From contig CAXKWD010000007.1 of assembly GCA_964059195.1 (NCBI GenBank), positions 156,349,269 through 156,413,268 of the forward strand: a DNA stretch of 64,000 nt. The letters are read 5' to 3'. A program made the position numbers and the translations under genes. Source of the DNA: Ectobius pallidus. Taxonomy: Eukaryota > Arthropoda > Insecta > Blattodea > Ectobiidae. Below are positions 45,052-57,689 of the stretch, one piece after another. The notes under the pieces were generated by a model. That model saw nothing but the letters and a program-made list of their open reading frames with translations, was not told the origin of the DNA and ran no database searches. Positions within the stretch are counted from its first letter, which is position 1. Each line of letters begins with the position of its first letter.

Positions 45052-47567
45052 TTTTATAGAATAAATTGGGTTGAAACATTGAAAGATAAAAACAAAATTA
45101 AAGTTGTGCTATTAATATTATGATATTATAAGATCCATAATTGTTTACGACAATTATAAGAAACTTGTCAACTGCCACTCCTCCAATTATAGTTAGGCCT
45201 ACACATAAAGAATTATTCTTCTTCTAGTTTCATTTAAATTAATGAGGGTATGAGGTGGTTCAGGAGTATATTTTCACTCTATTCCACCCTCATTGGCTCA
45301 AAATGAAATTCGTTAACATTAACATCGATGTACGATTGCATCATGCCACTCTCATGTATTGCAGTAGTGGGAAACATGAATGCACACATAGCCACTCCAT
45401 GGTCCCTTAATGTTCCATGAGCTCTTTGTGGTATTCTCTGGCATTTCTCCTCAGATCGTGATTATTTTGACGTCGGAATGCTTTTCGCATCTTGTCATTT
45501 CCAATCTGCACGGCGGTTGACTCACAATTAAATTACCATCGCCTCTATTCGTGTAACCGTACATCTCAGTGCTACGAAATGATGTGCATATTAGAAATGC
45601 CACTGTCCCTTAAAATACATCTCACGGTACCACCATATTTTGAAGGAAAAAATTGCAATGACTTAGGCTCCATCCCTTGTATATATTTTTATTGTATTGC
45701 GCAAATAAAAAAAGGTATTTAAGGGATATAGAAGGTGGAAATTCTATTTTCTACACATTTAAAACTATACATTTGATTTTTTGTACACTTACTGGTGGTA
45801 TGGCTCAATGCTCTTGTAGAACGTTTTGTTCAGTTTAGGCTACGGTACTACGTAGTTTCTTAACATCATTCAACAGCATAACAGAAGATAAGGTATGACG
45901 ACACTATTATGGGTTTCCCTGACCGTGTGTGTTCTGTGAACACTGAAAAAGTATAAGGAGGTCTTTAGAACCAAGCAAATTGTTACCTTCTTTACCTAGT
46001 TAATCTAACAGGAAGTAATTATTTAAGCAGACTTATCCACGCAATCAGTGAATTCTTTGACTTGCTTCTAATTTGTACTGACTTTTCAAAATTAATTGTT
46101 AGTTTGTTTTCGGCGTATGTGGAGAGTTGTCATTTCTAAAGGGGTGTGTTTGGACAAAAAAAATGTCTATAATACATGAACGCAAATTAGATATTGTTTG
46201 AAAGTAGTTTTACGAAAAAATGCTTCAAATAAAAGTTTTAGTCCTTAATATAAGGACCTCATGCACAAAATTTCATCGAAATCAGGTCTTATCGAAAGAA
46301 ATAAATGCTGAGAAATGAAATTTTCTTCATACAAAGTGGTAGTAAAAAAAAAAGTAGTCTCCGATCTTAATGCCACATTCCCATAAGGAACACAACCAAA
46401 ATATATTTTGTTTTTATACGAATTTTCGTTCTCGATTTCTGCTGATGAAGTGATGACATAGAGAGATGGACATTTCTAAAAAATAGCATTCTTGATTGAG
46501 GGGGTCTCAAAACTTGACAAGGAATCGAACATAATACTTCCTCTGTCTTTAATACCTGTAGTAGAGAAATTAAAATCACCAGGAAGGGGGTTTGTGTTCA
46601 TAAATAGTAGTAGAATAAAATTCGATAAATCAATGTTTTTATTTCAATATTTTTATTTTTAATTTAATTTTATTTTTTATTTCAATATTTATTTCAATGC
46701 AGATTTTTTTTGATATGCCTGTTTTAATTAGATAGGGATTATTTAAATGTCACGAATTTCGTGCAGTCAGGCAGTGTTTACATTATCAAGCTTGTTTATT
46801 TTAATAATTTAATAAATCTCACGTTGTATTAGTAGTAATACTCACAAGTACTCGTACTACGTACACTGGAAGCTTTGTCATTCCAAGAAAAAGGTATTTG
46901 AAAGTTCTTGTAGATGACTGTGAAATTTGTATGAACCAAATAATGTCCAGGTGGCCGTGTCTCCGTTGACGTAGGTTCAGAACAGTCTAGAAGATGTCAA
47001 GACATGAGAACGCGATAGAGAAAGAAAAAACTAGAGAAGAACTTGGAAAACCCTGAGAAAATTCTCACTATTAACTTTTTGCCTCATAAGCGCCAAGTCA
47101 TACCTGTTATGTCATTCAAGCTAGTGAATACGTAGAGAAGTCTGCAGAAATCCCACCGTCAATAGAAAAGATGTTCCTTCGTCGGAAAACATTGGGAAAT
47201 GCAGTTACTGGATATGTGAAATGATGGTGGAAATGGGTGGAATATAGTAATTTCCCCGTCAGCTTACTGTTAATTCGTGCTGAAGGTCGACATGTAACTA
47301 AACAGATGTTCGTGCCATGTAGGTACTGTAATTAGTGACTCACAACATATGGGAAACAAAAAACAGTACCATTTCCAGGAAAGTAACACCATATGTGTTA
47401 TCTTATTTAATGTTGTCCATGTGTCGAGCGCCTTGGGTCACGCAGATTTTGCGAATCTCTGTACTAAAACGACTTAATAGCAGTCGCCTGTTCTTCTCTT
47501 CTGTCCTGTAAGTTACGAGTATTCGAAAGAAACGAAACGATACTCTCTTTTGTTGAATAGTTATGAC
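45052..47567. other. Intronic stretch, nothing recognised
   Basis: Only short open frames (for example 45492-45722 and 46367-46579), none with a recognisable motif. Confidence 0.4.
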
Positions 47568-47940
47568 CAGGGCCCGGATTCTAATGACATGTCATCTTTT
47601 TATTGATGCTGGATAGACATTGCCAACTTGTAGATAAATCGTAATCATGGCCTCTAGATTATAGAAATACATTTTTGTAGGTAATTTTTTGTCATTTTAT
47701 GCAGTTTTATATTTTTAGGGCATTTATTTCAATTTTAGGTAATTATTTTGTCATTTTCGTGCCATTTGCTTCCTTATTTAGTCATGTATTTACATTGAGT
47801 GTATTAACTTCTTTTCGTAACTAGCGGTGCTGTCTTTGAAGTGTTGTTTGTTTAGTGCAAGAAGGAAAAATTCGTCGTTAATGTTGTCATGTCTCAGTCG
47901 GAAATGAGAATCAAAGAAAGGCAAAAATGTTGATAGTGGT
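47568..47940. mobile_element. hAT-like miniature, family A, truncated copy 3
   Basis: Begins CAGGGCCCGGATTCTAATGA and follows the inverted sequence of copies 1 and 2 (CTTTTTATTGATGCTGGATA, GGCATTTATTTCAATTTTA) to about 47940, where similarity stops. The other terminus is lost. Confidence 0.82.
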
Positions 47941-49861
47941 CTAACGAAATCTTGGGATGTTTTTTGTGTCAAACCACCTGGTGATTTCTTTAAGTGTTTT
48001 TTTTTATCACAGATAATCCCACGAGAGATTACGAGTTTATCGATATATTAGCGAGAACGAAGTTCGATGTACTTGACCACTTGACTGGAGCAGACAGATA
48101 TGTTATTTTTCAGGATGTATAACTTATATCAGTTTTAAGTTCCTTTTTCTTGATGAAGTTGTATGAATTACAGTCCTTTGTAGGTAGGGAACAGAATTCT
48201 TCCAAGAAAGGCACTACTGTCTCATTTTCCTGTGCCTGGTGGATTTATATTGAGATTATGCTGTCTTGAGCTTGTCAGTTGCAAATTTTAGTTGATATTC
48301 AGATACAATTCGAGATAAATTTAATCGTTTTATGAATTGTCCGTCCCACCTGTCCTACAGCTGGGGTCATTTTTACTATGCAGATCGGAGAGATACGGAA
48401 ATAATTTCATTCAGGATTTGAAAGCACCGTGCCTCAAGGTTCTCTCCACTTTCATAGGCGGAATTCTGTACTCTGTTTTTATTCCTCTGAAATCAGGATC
48501 TAGTTTGCTTTTAAATCCTGGATGAAGTTATTGTCAGAACATGGCCGCCGTGAAACATTCGTAAAACCGTAAAAGACATTGAGCCCATCGCGTGTTTCTT
48601 GTCATGATCATTTTCTTATCTCTCTCGTTGTGGTTAAAACGCCTGAAAGGGTGGTATCGACCACTTCTCCGACACCTGTGCTCTGCCTGGAGTCTTCCTT
48701 TCAGGCGGTACATACACCCCAGCCCGTAGCAGTATCGGCTTATGTTTTCAGGGTTCAGTGATTCTTGAGTGATTTTATAAATTATCTGGTCCTAGAAACT
48801 CGAAAATTTTCTTGCTTAATCTTAATCTTTTACGTGAGACTCTTTAAAGCTTGTTTTATAATTTACTGATGGGGTTTTCTTATTGTCTTTACTTTTTGTT
48901 TTAAAAAAATGCCCAGGGAAATGAAAAATTACATAAGACTGTACTAAATATTTAAAAAATAACCAAGGACTGTTCACGAAATCTGGCTAATAATTTTATC
49001 TCACACTTTCTGTAGTACATTGTGAAAAAAAAAATCATAGCTGTATCCCTATATTTTTGGAAGATAGATTTTAAATGTGACAAAATAATATACAAATTGA
49101 AACAGGCTATTCAAGTTTGGATGCGCTGGCATTTTAAAGCACGGGGGGGGGGGGGGTTACTTGCTGAAGTGCTTTAAAAATGGGGTCATCAACACTTGTT
49201 CCACACACCCAAACGACATAATATTTTGCATAGTTATGCTTGGTCATCCTTGATTTTTACACTAAAATGGAAATGAAAATATGTTTTACCAAAATGACTA
49301 CCCGGTAAATCAACACTTGTCGTCCCCTAAGAAGGAACGCATGAAAATTTCCTTTCCGTTCTCTGTACATTTCTGTGTTTTCTTCGGAGGAGGCCATGCC
49401 TCGTGGTTATTACATATCAAGGAATTCCAATCTTGTTTTAGTTAATATACATGTGTTATTCACAGATTTATCCGACCCCCTATAGTCTTTAGCTTGTGTA
49501 ATACACATGGAAAGGGAGGTAAAATAGTTGAGGGGAAAATTAGTTTAATTACAATTTAATTAGGCTACTAAAACCATTGAAATAATCGACTACACCTCAT
49601 TGTGAACTGTATGTATAGCTAAGTTATCCATATGCCTATATGTATACGTTGACGAAATCTTCTACTGTATTCGGCACTTCATGTCACTGATATCTAACGA
49701 TAGAATTTTTTCTCGATTCTTTCCAGCTTTACTCAACGAACTAATCATAAAATTGATAGTAGTTTGTTTGATACCGAAGCTACAAGTAACATTTATCGAT
49801 ATATCGATATCGAAGGTTGATACCTAGAATAAAATAATTTAAACTTGTAGAATTGTCTCGG
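47941..49861. other. Intronic stretch, nothing recognised
   Basis: A G-run at 49143-49156. No gene found. Confidence 0.4.
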
Positions 49862-50010
49862 AGGTGGCCCTGGCATTGGGCTGACCACTTTTCCAGGGAG
49901 GCCTCCCATGTCCTTATTTCATCAAAAGTGTATTGTATGATTCATAGGTCGTGGTACTGCAAGGCCGGGTGGCGTGGGCCGCGTAAATGTCCCTACAATG
50001 AGAGAAGTAA
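49862..50010 (+). repeat. Unclassified interspersed repeat (related to 27690-27830)
   Basis: Shared words 'gaggtggccctggcattgggc', 'gcaaggccgggtggcgtggg' and 'cgtaaatgtccctac' with the copy at 27690. Probably SINE-derived. Confidence 0.6.
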
Positions 50011-50749
50011 CACTCGGAGAAATAAGAAGTAAAATTGGAGTGAAACTCGTCCCTAATTAACCTTGAGGACATAATATTGTATATCATTCTCATTAGTTGA
50101 TTGGCTGAGAAAAGTTTTCATTAAAATTCCTGTTTAAGTATGACATGAGTTTAATTGGTTATTGGATTCCCGTCTGAAACCTTCATAGACGAATAATATT
50201 ACTTTTTCATGCTAAAGCTGTAAAATTACAGTGAAAAGGGGAATAAAATGCAATGATTATTCGTGTTCTGTTTTGCAAGAAGTACATTGTGCAATCTAGA
50301 AATAGAGCTAAGTTTTCAGCATTAATAGACTATAAAGTGTTAGCTGGGTTCTATAATATCCTGAGCCATCGGGGTCTCTTCTTGTCTAACTGCTTTAAAA
50401 AACAATAATCTGTTTCCAAACATAGTATAAAACAATCTGTACTTTTAAAGGTCTGTAAAACCACTCTACATCCGTTTGCACCTTTCGTAAGCGTGTCCTT
50501 GGAAACAGATTAACAGAAGGCCCTGAATAGTATTGCGAAGACTGTAATGACGTATAGTCCAAGACTTACAGCATAGAAGCTTCTTATTTTTCAACATATA
50601 GTCATAAAATTCACTACCATTGAAAATGTTTCATATATACTGTAAGGCTTCATATGTATATATGTATGTATACTTCATATATACTGTAATAACAAGTTTA
50701 CTTTAATTGAACTTTCAGTCTAGTCACACCGTTGTGACTAAGAATAAAA

Positions 50750-50861
50750 AAAAAACTAATTTGACATAAATTTTTTCATGGTTTCCCTAGTCGTAAAAGC
50801 AAATGCCAAATTGGATATTTACATACCATGAATCATCCTCACCATTTCATTTTGTATTATA
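50750..50861 (+). repeat. SINE family E, copy 2, left part
   Basis: Matches 27235-27340 (TTTCCCTAGTCGTAAAAGCA, ATCATCCTCACCATTTCATT, TGTATTATA) and continues after the inserted Helitron at 51590. Confidence 0.8.
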
Positions 50862-51589
50862 CTAGGAGGTGCCCGTGGCTTCGCCACGATAATTCTTTTA
50901 AAAGTTAAAAATTAAGAGTATAATAATTATTAAAGCATTATATTTATTAACACTTGCACGCGAATCTTTCATAAACTAAGCCATTAATATAATTAATGAA
51001 ACAGCTAAAATTCCTGCTTTAGAGTACATTCCACGACATGAAAGCGCCCCCTGGGAAAACTATATCAGAATCGATTATGCAGTTCCAAAGAACCTGTGAA
51101 CACATAATACGTATTGTTTCTCAGCTGTTTATTGACATGAATATGATGTGAATTTTATTTTATCAATTCAGTGTAATTTTCAGAAATTATATAATGTTTC
51201 AAGGGAAGGAATGGTTTGTTTGGATTATTATTATTATCAGCGATATTTCAAGAGATAAAACCATCAATATTTTACAGCTGTTGCCCCCGGCTTCGCCCGC
51301 CATTATTCATTAACTCCAGGATTTTTAAGAAAATTACACTGGTAGATTATTAAAAATGTTTATGGTTCAGAGCTATGAAAATTGTAAGTAAAAATAAATT
51401 TAGAATATTTGTTCATTGTGTTCATTTCACTTAGGCCTTATATAATAAAGAAACGGGTTTCCTTCCTAATTTTGTAGTCGTCATGAAAGTTTAGACTGCG
51501 AGAGACGAACATCGCCGAGTATACCCGATGTCTCACGAAGCGGGCGAGCAAGCACGCTATTTAGGGCCGTTGAATTGTATAAGAGTAGA
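50862..51589 (-). mobile_element. Non-autonomous Helitron (family H2) with empty-site proof
   Basis: Minus-strand 3' end: hairpin CGTGGCGAAGCCACG, GGCACCTC, CTAG (50862-50865). The right border is GTAGA before TCTATTTAAATT. Interrupts SINE E between A and T. The uninterrupted SINE at 27196 reads GTATTATATCCATTTAAATT over the same site. A second Helitron-like terminus (GGCTTCGCCCGCC) sits at 51285-51302, suggesting a composite interior. No coding frame. Confidence 0.88.
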
Positions 51590-51765
51590 TCTATTTAAAT
51601 TAATATCAGTTGAAATTTACTCCATAAAAATACACCAATAATAGAAATAATTGACAATCAATAGTTCCATGGCCTACCCTACTGTATAGACACTGATCCC
51701 GAACTCCTGATATGGTCTCGTAGCTAAAAAGAGTATAAATACAGCTGAAATAAAAAACGAGTCAA
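51590..51765 (+). repeat. SINE family E, copy 2, right part
   Basis: TCTATTTAAATT, then GTTGAAATTTACTCCATAAA, GATCCCGAACTCCTGATATG and a final A-run match 27341-27497. Confidence 0.8.
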
Positions 51766-52108
51766 TGATCTGTGTGCATATCTTCATGTTTAACGGAAGG
51801 GGGCTACAAATATTAAAATCCGCATCTTAGCAATAACTAACCTCAGAGAATGTAGATTCAAGTAAAGGTGACATGCGTATATGTCATACACGTTATATAA
51901 ATATGTGAATGTCAGTGCCTCCTGATGCGAAGAACTCACGGGTTACGTAAACCTGGTTACGTAAATGCACAGACCTGTAATCGTAAAAAAATCGGAATTG
52001 AGATTTAATGAACTGGGATCACGATAAAGCTGTCATCGTCCTTTTCCATTTGTCTGCTGAGGTTTCACCCGGTAAAACTCTTCAATTTTAATCTTGGCGA
52101 TTAAGCCC
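51766..52108. other. Intronic stretch, nothing recognised
   Basis: No gene or repeat identified. Confidence 0.4.
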
Positions 52109-52110
52109 TA

Positions 52111-52410
52111 CAGAGTGAGGTGGCCGAGATGCTAACGTCGCGGACTCACATTCGGAAAGTAGCAGGTTCGATTCCCGTAGGCCGGCCAATCTGAGTGTTT
52201 CTCTTTGTTTAAGGGTTTTCCCCACACTCGCAAAGGCGAATGCTATATAGGAATTTAATTTCCATCTACCCCGAATGTTCCTGTCCTGTCATGCTGGTTC
52301 CTCACCAGGGATCCTTCAAGTTCTGTCTAATGTTATTCCAGAAATTCTTCCCTTCCATGCATGCGTTGATCGAAAAGTGGATTATGCAACTTAAGAAATA
52401 AAGAAAAAAG
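52111..52410 (+). repeat. tRNA-derived SINE (GTGGCCGAGATGC head)
   Basis: A box GTGGCCGAGATGCTAACG and B box AGGTTCGATTCCCGTAGG, with body 'gttttccccacactcgcaaaggcgaatgc' and an A-rich tail (52395-52410). The head resembles a serine/leucine-type tRNA (GTGGCCGAG), but the body shows it is a SINE. GATTAAGCCCT and GATTAAATCCT flank it as a possible degraded target duplication. Confidence 0.8.
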
Positions 52411-52443
52411 ATTAAATCCTGTAAGGTCATTAATACTGGACGG

Positions 52444-52878
52444 ATTTCTATGACCTAAAATATAGGATATATGCATGCATTTATGACCTAAAAACATTAA
52501 AATATGACTTTACCACTTGCACATTATATATATTTTTTTTAAGTTTCATTAATTCATTTTATTAAAATACAATGTTGATTATTTTAAATATCTGTAAATT
52601 CTCAAAAAGTATCAGCATAATGCAAAATTTACAAAATACAATATGAAACTTCAAAATTTCTTTAATATGCACACAAATATGCCAAAAATATGACCTAACT
52701 ATGCATATTCATACTAAATATGCTACAATAGTTGAAAATTTCCTAAATATGCAGTTATATGCACAATAAAAGCCGTTCCATTTTCACCAGGATGCTTGGA
52801 ATCGGGTTTAAATTAAGTCGGAAACCTGAAATAATGCAAAGGGAAAAAATATGACATACAATAGAAATCCGCCCCCTA
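52444..52878. mobile_element. hAT-like miniature, family E
   Basis: Ends TACTGGACGGATTTCTATGA and complement (AGAAATCCGCCCCCTA). Flanking 8-mers GTCATTAA (52436-52443) and GTCATTAT (52879-52886) differ by one base. Interior rich in 'aaatatg' and 'tatgac' words. 435 bp, no coding. Confidence 0.82.
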
Positions 52879-52886
52879 GTCATTAT

Positions 52887-54089
52887 AGTCTTAATAATTA
52901 TTCTTATGAATCGATAGACCCTCCATCACCTTAATTTTCATCAAAACACAAAGAAATTCACAAACAACTATAGACCAGACATGGGAAAAAAACTGCTTAG
53001 TTTGAGAGCTATTTCAGTGGCAGCAATACTGATTGCTGCGCCCTGTTAAAATTATTTGCTCACAATGAATATTCTGGTTTGACCTACTGTAGGTGTGATT
53101 TGGAATCTCTTGAATTGAGGCTCTACCTTGTCAGAATTGCCGTTTTGGAGTTAAAGTCTAGTTAGGTCTCCCTATTAGCTTTGAAATCCATTGATGGACT
53201 TGAGGCTTCAGGATATTTTTCCAGTCGGAAATTAAAGTTGTAACATTTTTAGCCTTATTGGCAGGTCATAGGCAGTGGCGTAGCCAGAAAATAATTTCGG
53301 GGAGGATCGAAAGTTCCGGGGCGTTAATTATTGAACTAATGGAAATAACTTTTTACACTAATTTAGCACTGAAAAACTAGTTAGCAAATTTGTTTAGACA
53401 TGCCAACTTAAACAAGAAATCGTTACCTAAGTTATAACACTTATTAGTATTTATGAGAAGTTCAGTATTCGCGTGGATATCCCCAGTGTTGCCGCTGTCA
53501 TTCACTACTACTTAAGTAAAGTAAGTTCTGTGGTACGTATTTGGCAACATTGTACTGGATTACAGATTTGGCAACAGACAAGACGTGTGAATGCTCCTAA
53601 CTGCCTTTCTGGTCACTGTTTGACAAGTCGAAGAGGATTAGGGTGGCAGCAGATTGGGAAGTTCTTGGAAAAAGTGTCACCTACTTTACATCCACGTTGT
53701 TAAATGACCATAAAGCCAACCAACCTAAATTTCATCCTGTCCAGGTGAATTTGACAGGCTCTAATGAATGAAGTGAGATAATTTTTGCACATAGCTTGAA
53801 GGGCTAACATGTAATCTGTGCGGAAGTATGGGTACTTGTTACACATGAAAGTAATGAGTAGTGAGGTTATGACCCGGTGGGTGGTGAGTGTTGCAGGTAG
53901 TCAAGGTCGGACGCGAGCAGTTTGTTGACCCCACTCCACTGCCTCTTGCTTGCATGCCACAAACCCGTTCTCTTCTGCAATCCTTCCATATGGACATTAC
54001 AAAAAATCACAGGAGATTCCTACAATCCAGACGTCTGGATAAAATATTGTATATTACTGTTAAAGCAAACATATTAATTGCCAGTTACG
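52887..54089. other. Intronic stretch with one miniature-like end
   Basis: CAGTGGCGTAGCCAG at 53274-53288 is the type of end seen in many hAT-like miniatures. No second end found. The frames at 53473-53703 and 53888-54214 are not recognisable. Confidence 0.35.
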
Positions 54090-54101
54090 TAATTTTTAAA
54101 G

Positions 54102-54393
54102 ACCGCCGGTGTGGTCTTGTGGTTAGCGTCACTGACTACAGATCTGTCGGCCCGGGTTCGATCCCCGGTATCTCCTGGGATTTTTCTGAGGTAGGGGTGC
54201 ACTCAGCCTCGTGATTCAAATTGAGGAGCTACTTGATAGAGAAGTAGCGGCTCCGGTCATGGAAACCACCATTAACGGTCGTGGGTGCTGGCATGCTGAC
54301 CACATGCCCCCCAATCCTGCCGTCTCCCTATGGGTAGATGACGCAGCGGTCGGGTGGTAGGCCTTGTCCCTTCGGGGATGTCGCGCCACGGAA
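54102..54393 (+). repeat. tRNA-SINE family A with perfect 12-bp target duplication
   Basis: A box TGTGGTCTTGTGGTTAGCG, B box GGGTTCGATCCCCGG, a GC-rich body and the 3' end GTCGCGCCACGGAA. TAATTTTTAAAG flanks it at 54090-54101 and 54394-54405. A young insertion by appearance. Confidence 0.9.
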
Positions 54394-54425
54394 TAATTTT
54401 TAAAGTTAGCTATTTTCTTATCAGC

Positions 54426-55073
54426 TGGCACTGATTTTAATGACATGCCATCTTTTTATTAATGCTTCATAGACAATGCCAACTTGTAGATAAATTCTAA
54501 TCATGATTAATCTTGATTATAAAAATGCATTTTTATCAGGTCATTTGTCATGTTATGTAATTTTATATTTTTGGGGCATTTATTTCAATTTTACGTCATT
54601 ATTTTGTCATTTTTATGTCATTTGCTTCCTTATGTAGTCATTTTCATGGATTTACATTGATTATATTATCTTCTAATCTTCGATAATCTCAGTATGCTGA
54701 CAGTAATTTACTGCAATCCTGAATAAGGTAGGGTTTACAAGCTTTTTTTATATATAGGGTAATATTGAAATAAATTACTAGGTTACTATAATACAACATT
54801 TTTGTAGGATCTACTTAAAAACATTTTCCTTATTTTTCTTCTCAAATGCTCGAATCAAGAACAAAGAACAGAGTTTTTAGACCTACAGTATCTTACAATA
54901 GCATTTAGGCCTACAGTTTTTTTCAGTTATGTACAAATTAGTCTATAACACTGTGTGTAGAATAAAGATTTTTTTATAAATAAAATATCAGTTTTTAGGC
55001 CAACTATTAAGTAATTTTCTTTAAAATTTAATATCATTTTTCAAACAATTTTAGGTCATCACATCCAGGCCAT
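54426..55073. mobile_element. hAT-like miniature, family A, diverged copy 4
   Basis: Begins CTGATTTTAATGACATGCCA and carries CTTTTTATTAATGCTTCATA and GCATTTATTTCAATTTTACG as in copy 3. Ends TTTTAGGTCATCACATCCAG. Termini are decayed. A tract near 54670-55000 differs from other copies. Confidence 0.7.
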
Positions 55074-55129
55074 GCTAATCCGTGTGTTCGTACGTCTCTC
55101 GCAGGCGTATATAGTTATTAAGTGCCAGT

Positions 55130-55990
55130 ATGGTACTTTATGAGATTGTGTGGTGGACGAAAAAATGTCTGTCTGTCCGTCTGTCCGTCTGTCCGTGTGT
55201 CTGTACGCACCATAACTCAAATACGCTTTTTCGGATTTTCATGAAACTTGGAAAACACATTAATAATGTCCATGGGAAGAACCCTATTGATATTGAACCA
55301 AATCGGTTCACCGGTACCGGAGTAATGCCCAATTTAGTGCCTATTTTAATAGATTATGGCGCCTTTCTAATAGAAAGGCGCCATCACTCAAATACGCTGT
55401 ATCGGATTTCCATGAAACTTTGTATACCCATTTATGACGTCCATGAGAAGTGTCCTATTCAATTTGAACCTAATCTGTTGACCGGTACCGGAGTAAAACC
55501 CAATTTAGTGTCTACTTTAAAGGCGCAATAACTCAAATAGGCTTTATCGGATATTTATGAAACTTCGTATACGCATTTATAATGTCCATGGGAAGACGTT
55601 TATTGATATTGGACCAAATCGGTTGGCCAGTACCGGAATAATGCCCAATTTAATGTTTTTATGTTAATATATAAGATGTCGCGATAACTCAAATATACTT
55701 TATTGGATTTTCCTGAAATTTTGTATACCCATTTATAATGTACGTGGAAAGACGTCTACTGATATTGGGCCAAATCGGTAGACCGGTACCGGAGTAAAAC
55801 CCAATTTAGTGTATATTTTAAAGACGCGGTAACTCAAATACGCTTTCCCGGATTTTTATGAAACTTGGTATACACATTTATAATGTCCATGGGAAGACGT
55901 CTATTCATAATGGATAAAATCGGTTGACCTGTTTCGGAGTAATGCTCAATTTAGTGCCTATTTTATGGTAATATACGTATTCGAAAGAAT
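55130..55990 (+). repeat. Tandem array of five 145-171-bp units
   Basis: Unit starts (ACTCAAATA) are at 55215, 55386, 55531, 55687 and 55832. Each contains 'cggatttt(c/t)atgaaact', 'aatgtccatgggaaga', 'ccaaatcggttgaccggtac' and 'aatttagtgcctatttta'. A leader with repeated CTGTCCGT (55168-55200) precedes it. The first unit ends with the hairpin GGCGCCTTTCTAATAGAAAG plus GCGCC (55359-55383). One related unit with the same leader lies at 30961. An open frame of 133 residues crosses two units but is repeat-derived. Confidence 0.88.
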
Positions 55991-57025
55991 TTATAAAAAA
56001 AATGAAAATCAGTTATCTTGACAACATAGCCTATTGTTTTACTGTTTTACTTATAAGGCCTTGGAAATTAAAATACAGGTAGCTATGACAAAAAACATAT
56101 TGATTTACATGCGCTTATCCAACTAGACCGTTAAAATGACCCAGGTGGCCGAGATGGTAGACCTTTCTTCTTCCGTAAGCCCTGCTTAATGAATAAATCT
56201 GGTGCTTAACTTGGAAATCAATTAAAAAAAAAAAACATATTCTGCATATCATAATTGCAGTCATAACTAATTAAACAAAAACATACTGGCACTTTGTTAC
56301 ATCAGTTTACCTGATTTTATTTTAAGAAGTATTCTTGCTTTATTACATTATTTATTTGTTTATTTAATTGCGAAAAATTAATTAGGCTACAGTCCAATGC
56401 GAAAAATACGAAATACAGTACAATTTATAAAAATGTATATCAGTTAACAAAAGTAATTTGCTCCCAAAAGAGCAGAATGTTCGGTTTATTCAGTTTAACA
56501 ATTTTTCATATTTTATTAAAAAGAGCCTACATAATGCAAAATACAAATGAGAGTTACAAAAACACAAAATCACCAAAACAAAAGGAAAGAGAACAAAAAC
56601 ACAAGGAAAAAATATGGAAAAGCATCAAGAAAATGAGAACTATTTTGTAATAAATCTTATTCTGTTCATTCTGTATATTCATTTTATTTATATTTGAATA
56701 TTTAAAAAATATATTATTGTACAATTATTGTCCAAAACTGAAACCATGTTTCAGCCCAACTGAAGTATTATATTAGTTTCAGTTAAGGGTGAGGAGACAA
56801 TTCGTCTCGTGTTAAGAGGGCGAAAATAAAATATGTTAAGATTATCATAGTCAACTGAGGGGCTCAGTGGAAAAAAGACCCATCCCAACTGAAGTAAGTT
56901 GGGAGATAAATGGGATTTTATTAAATCTGATATTGCTAAAAATGTATGAATCACAGATCAGTGAAATTTAATTAATGAAATTATCTAGTGCCATGAGTGA
57001 GTGAGTAAGTAAGTAAGTAAGTGAC
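55991..57025. other. Intronic AT-rich stretch
   Basis: A SINE-like fragment CCAGGTGGCCGAGATGGTAG at 56140-56160 and a GTAA tetramer run at 57003-57020. Otherwise nothing recognised. Confidence 0.45.
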
Positions 57026-57040
57026 CGTTTCATTTGTGCA

Positions 57041-57321
57041 AAGTAAAGTGTTCCCTAGTACAGGCCATGGAGGCCCAGAGGGTTCCAGGAGGTTGAGGCT
57101 CCCAGATTTTTAGACATTGGCACACGAAGGTGGTAAGGTTGTCAGCCTTACGCACCGGCCGCCTTTACCCCCAGGATTGCTCCTGGTACTAGCTTCTGTT
57201 AGAGGCTGAGTCGACTCCAGGACCATAGTGCCACCAGAAGGATTAGGACAATTGAAAAACTCCAATCACCTCATCGGGTATCGAACCCGCAGCGCCTCAA
57301 CCACTACGCTACGGCGTACCC
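57041..57321 (-). repeat. SINE family B with 15-bp target duplication
   Basis: Same sequence and orientation as 42207-42514, with a small deletion near the tRNA anticodon region. CGTTTCATTTGTGCA (57026-57040) and CGTTTCATTTATGCA (57322-57336) flank it. Confidence 0.88.
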
Positions 57322-57336
57322 CGTTTCATTTATGCA

Positions 57337-57689
57337 TCTCTTGAAAAACAATGAAGAAGATAATAAAAATTAACTCAGTGTTATCAAGCTACAATAAGTT
57401 GTTGAACTTATCTGTAGGAAGCTGTTTACTAAGTTACAGTAAGAATATTAGTAGTTCATTATCCTGTAATGAGAGAGCCAGGATAAACAATGTTTGATTC
57501 TCTAAGATAACTGCTATTGTTTCCTAAGAGCTGTCATAAAAAAAAAGAAGAAAGAATCTGTTATTGTGCCCGTGACCTAAGCATTGCTAAACTTGTGAGC
57601 AGCTGTCATTTGCAGACATCTTTATCCAGACCTGCCGTAAATTATGTGAGTGACAGGACCATGAATATGTGGAAGGCCTTTGTAATAAT
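57337..57689. other. Intronic stretch, nothing recognised
   Basis: No gene or repeat identified. Confidence 0.4.

Noticed and set aside
52115..52195. Possible tRNA gene (GTGGCCGAGATGC...GGTTCGATTCCC)
   Set aside because: Continues into a SINE body with A-rich tail.
55130..55531. 133-residue + frame
   Set aside because: Spans tandem repeat units, and its internal similarity reflects the DNA repeat.
55130..55990. CRISPR-like array
   Set aside because: Units are 145-171 bp with no unique spacers, in a eukaryotic intron.
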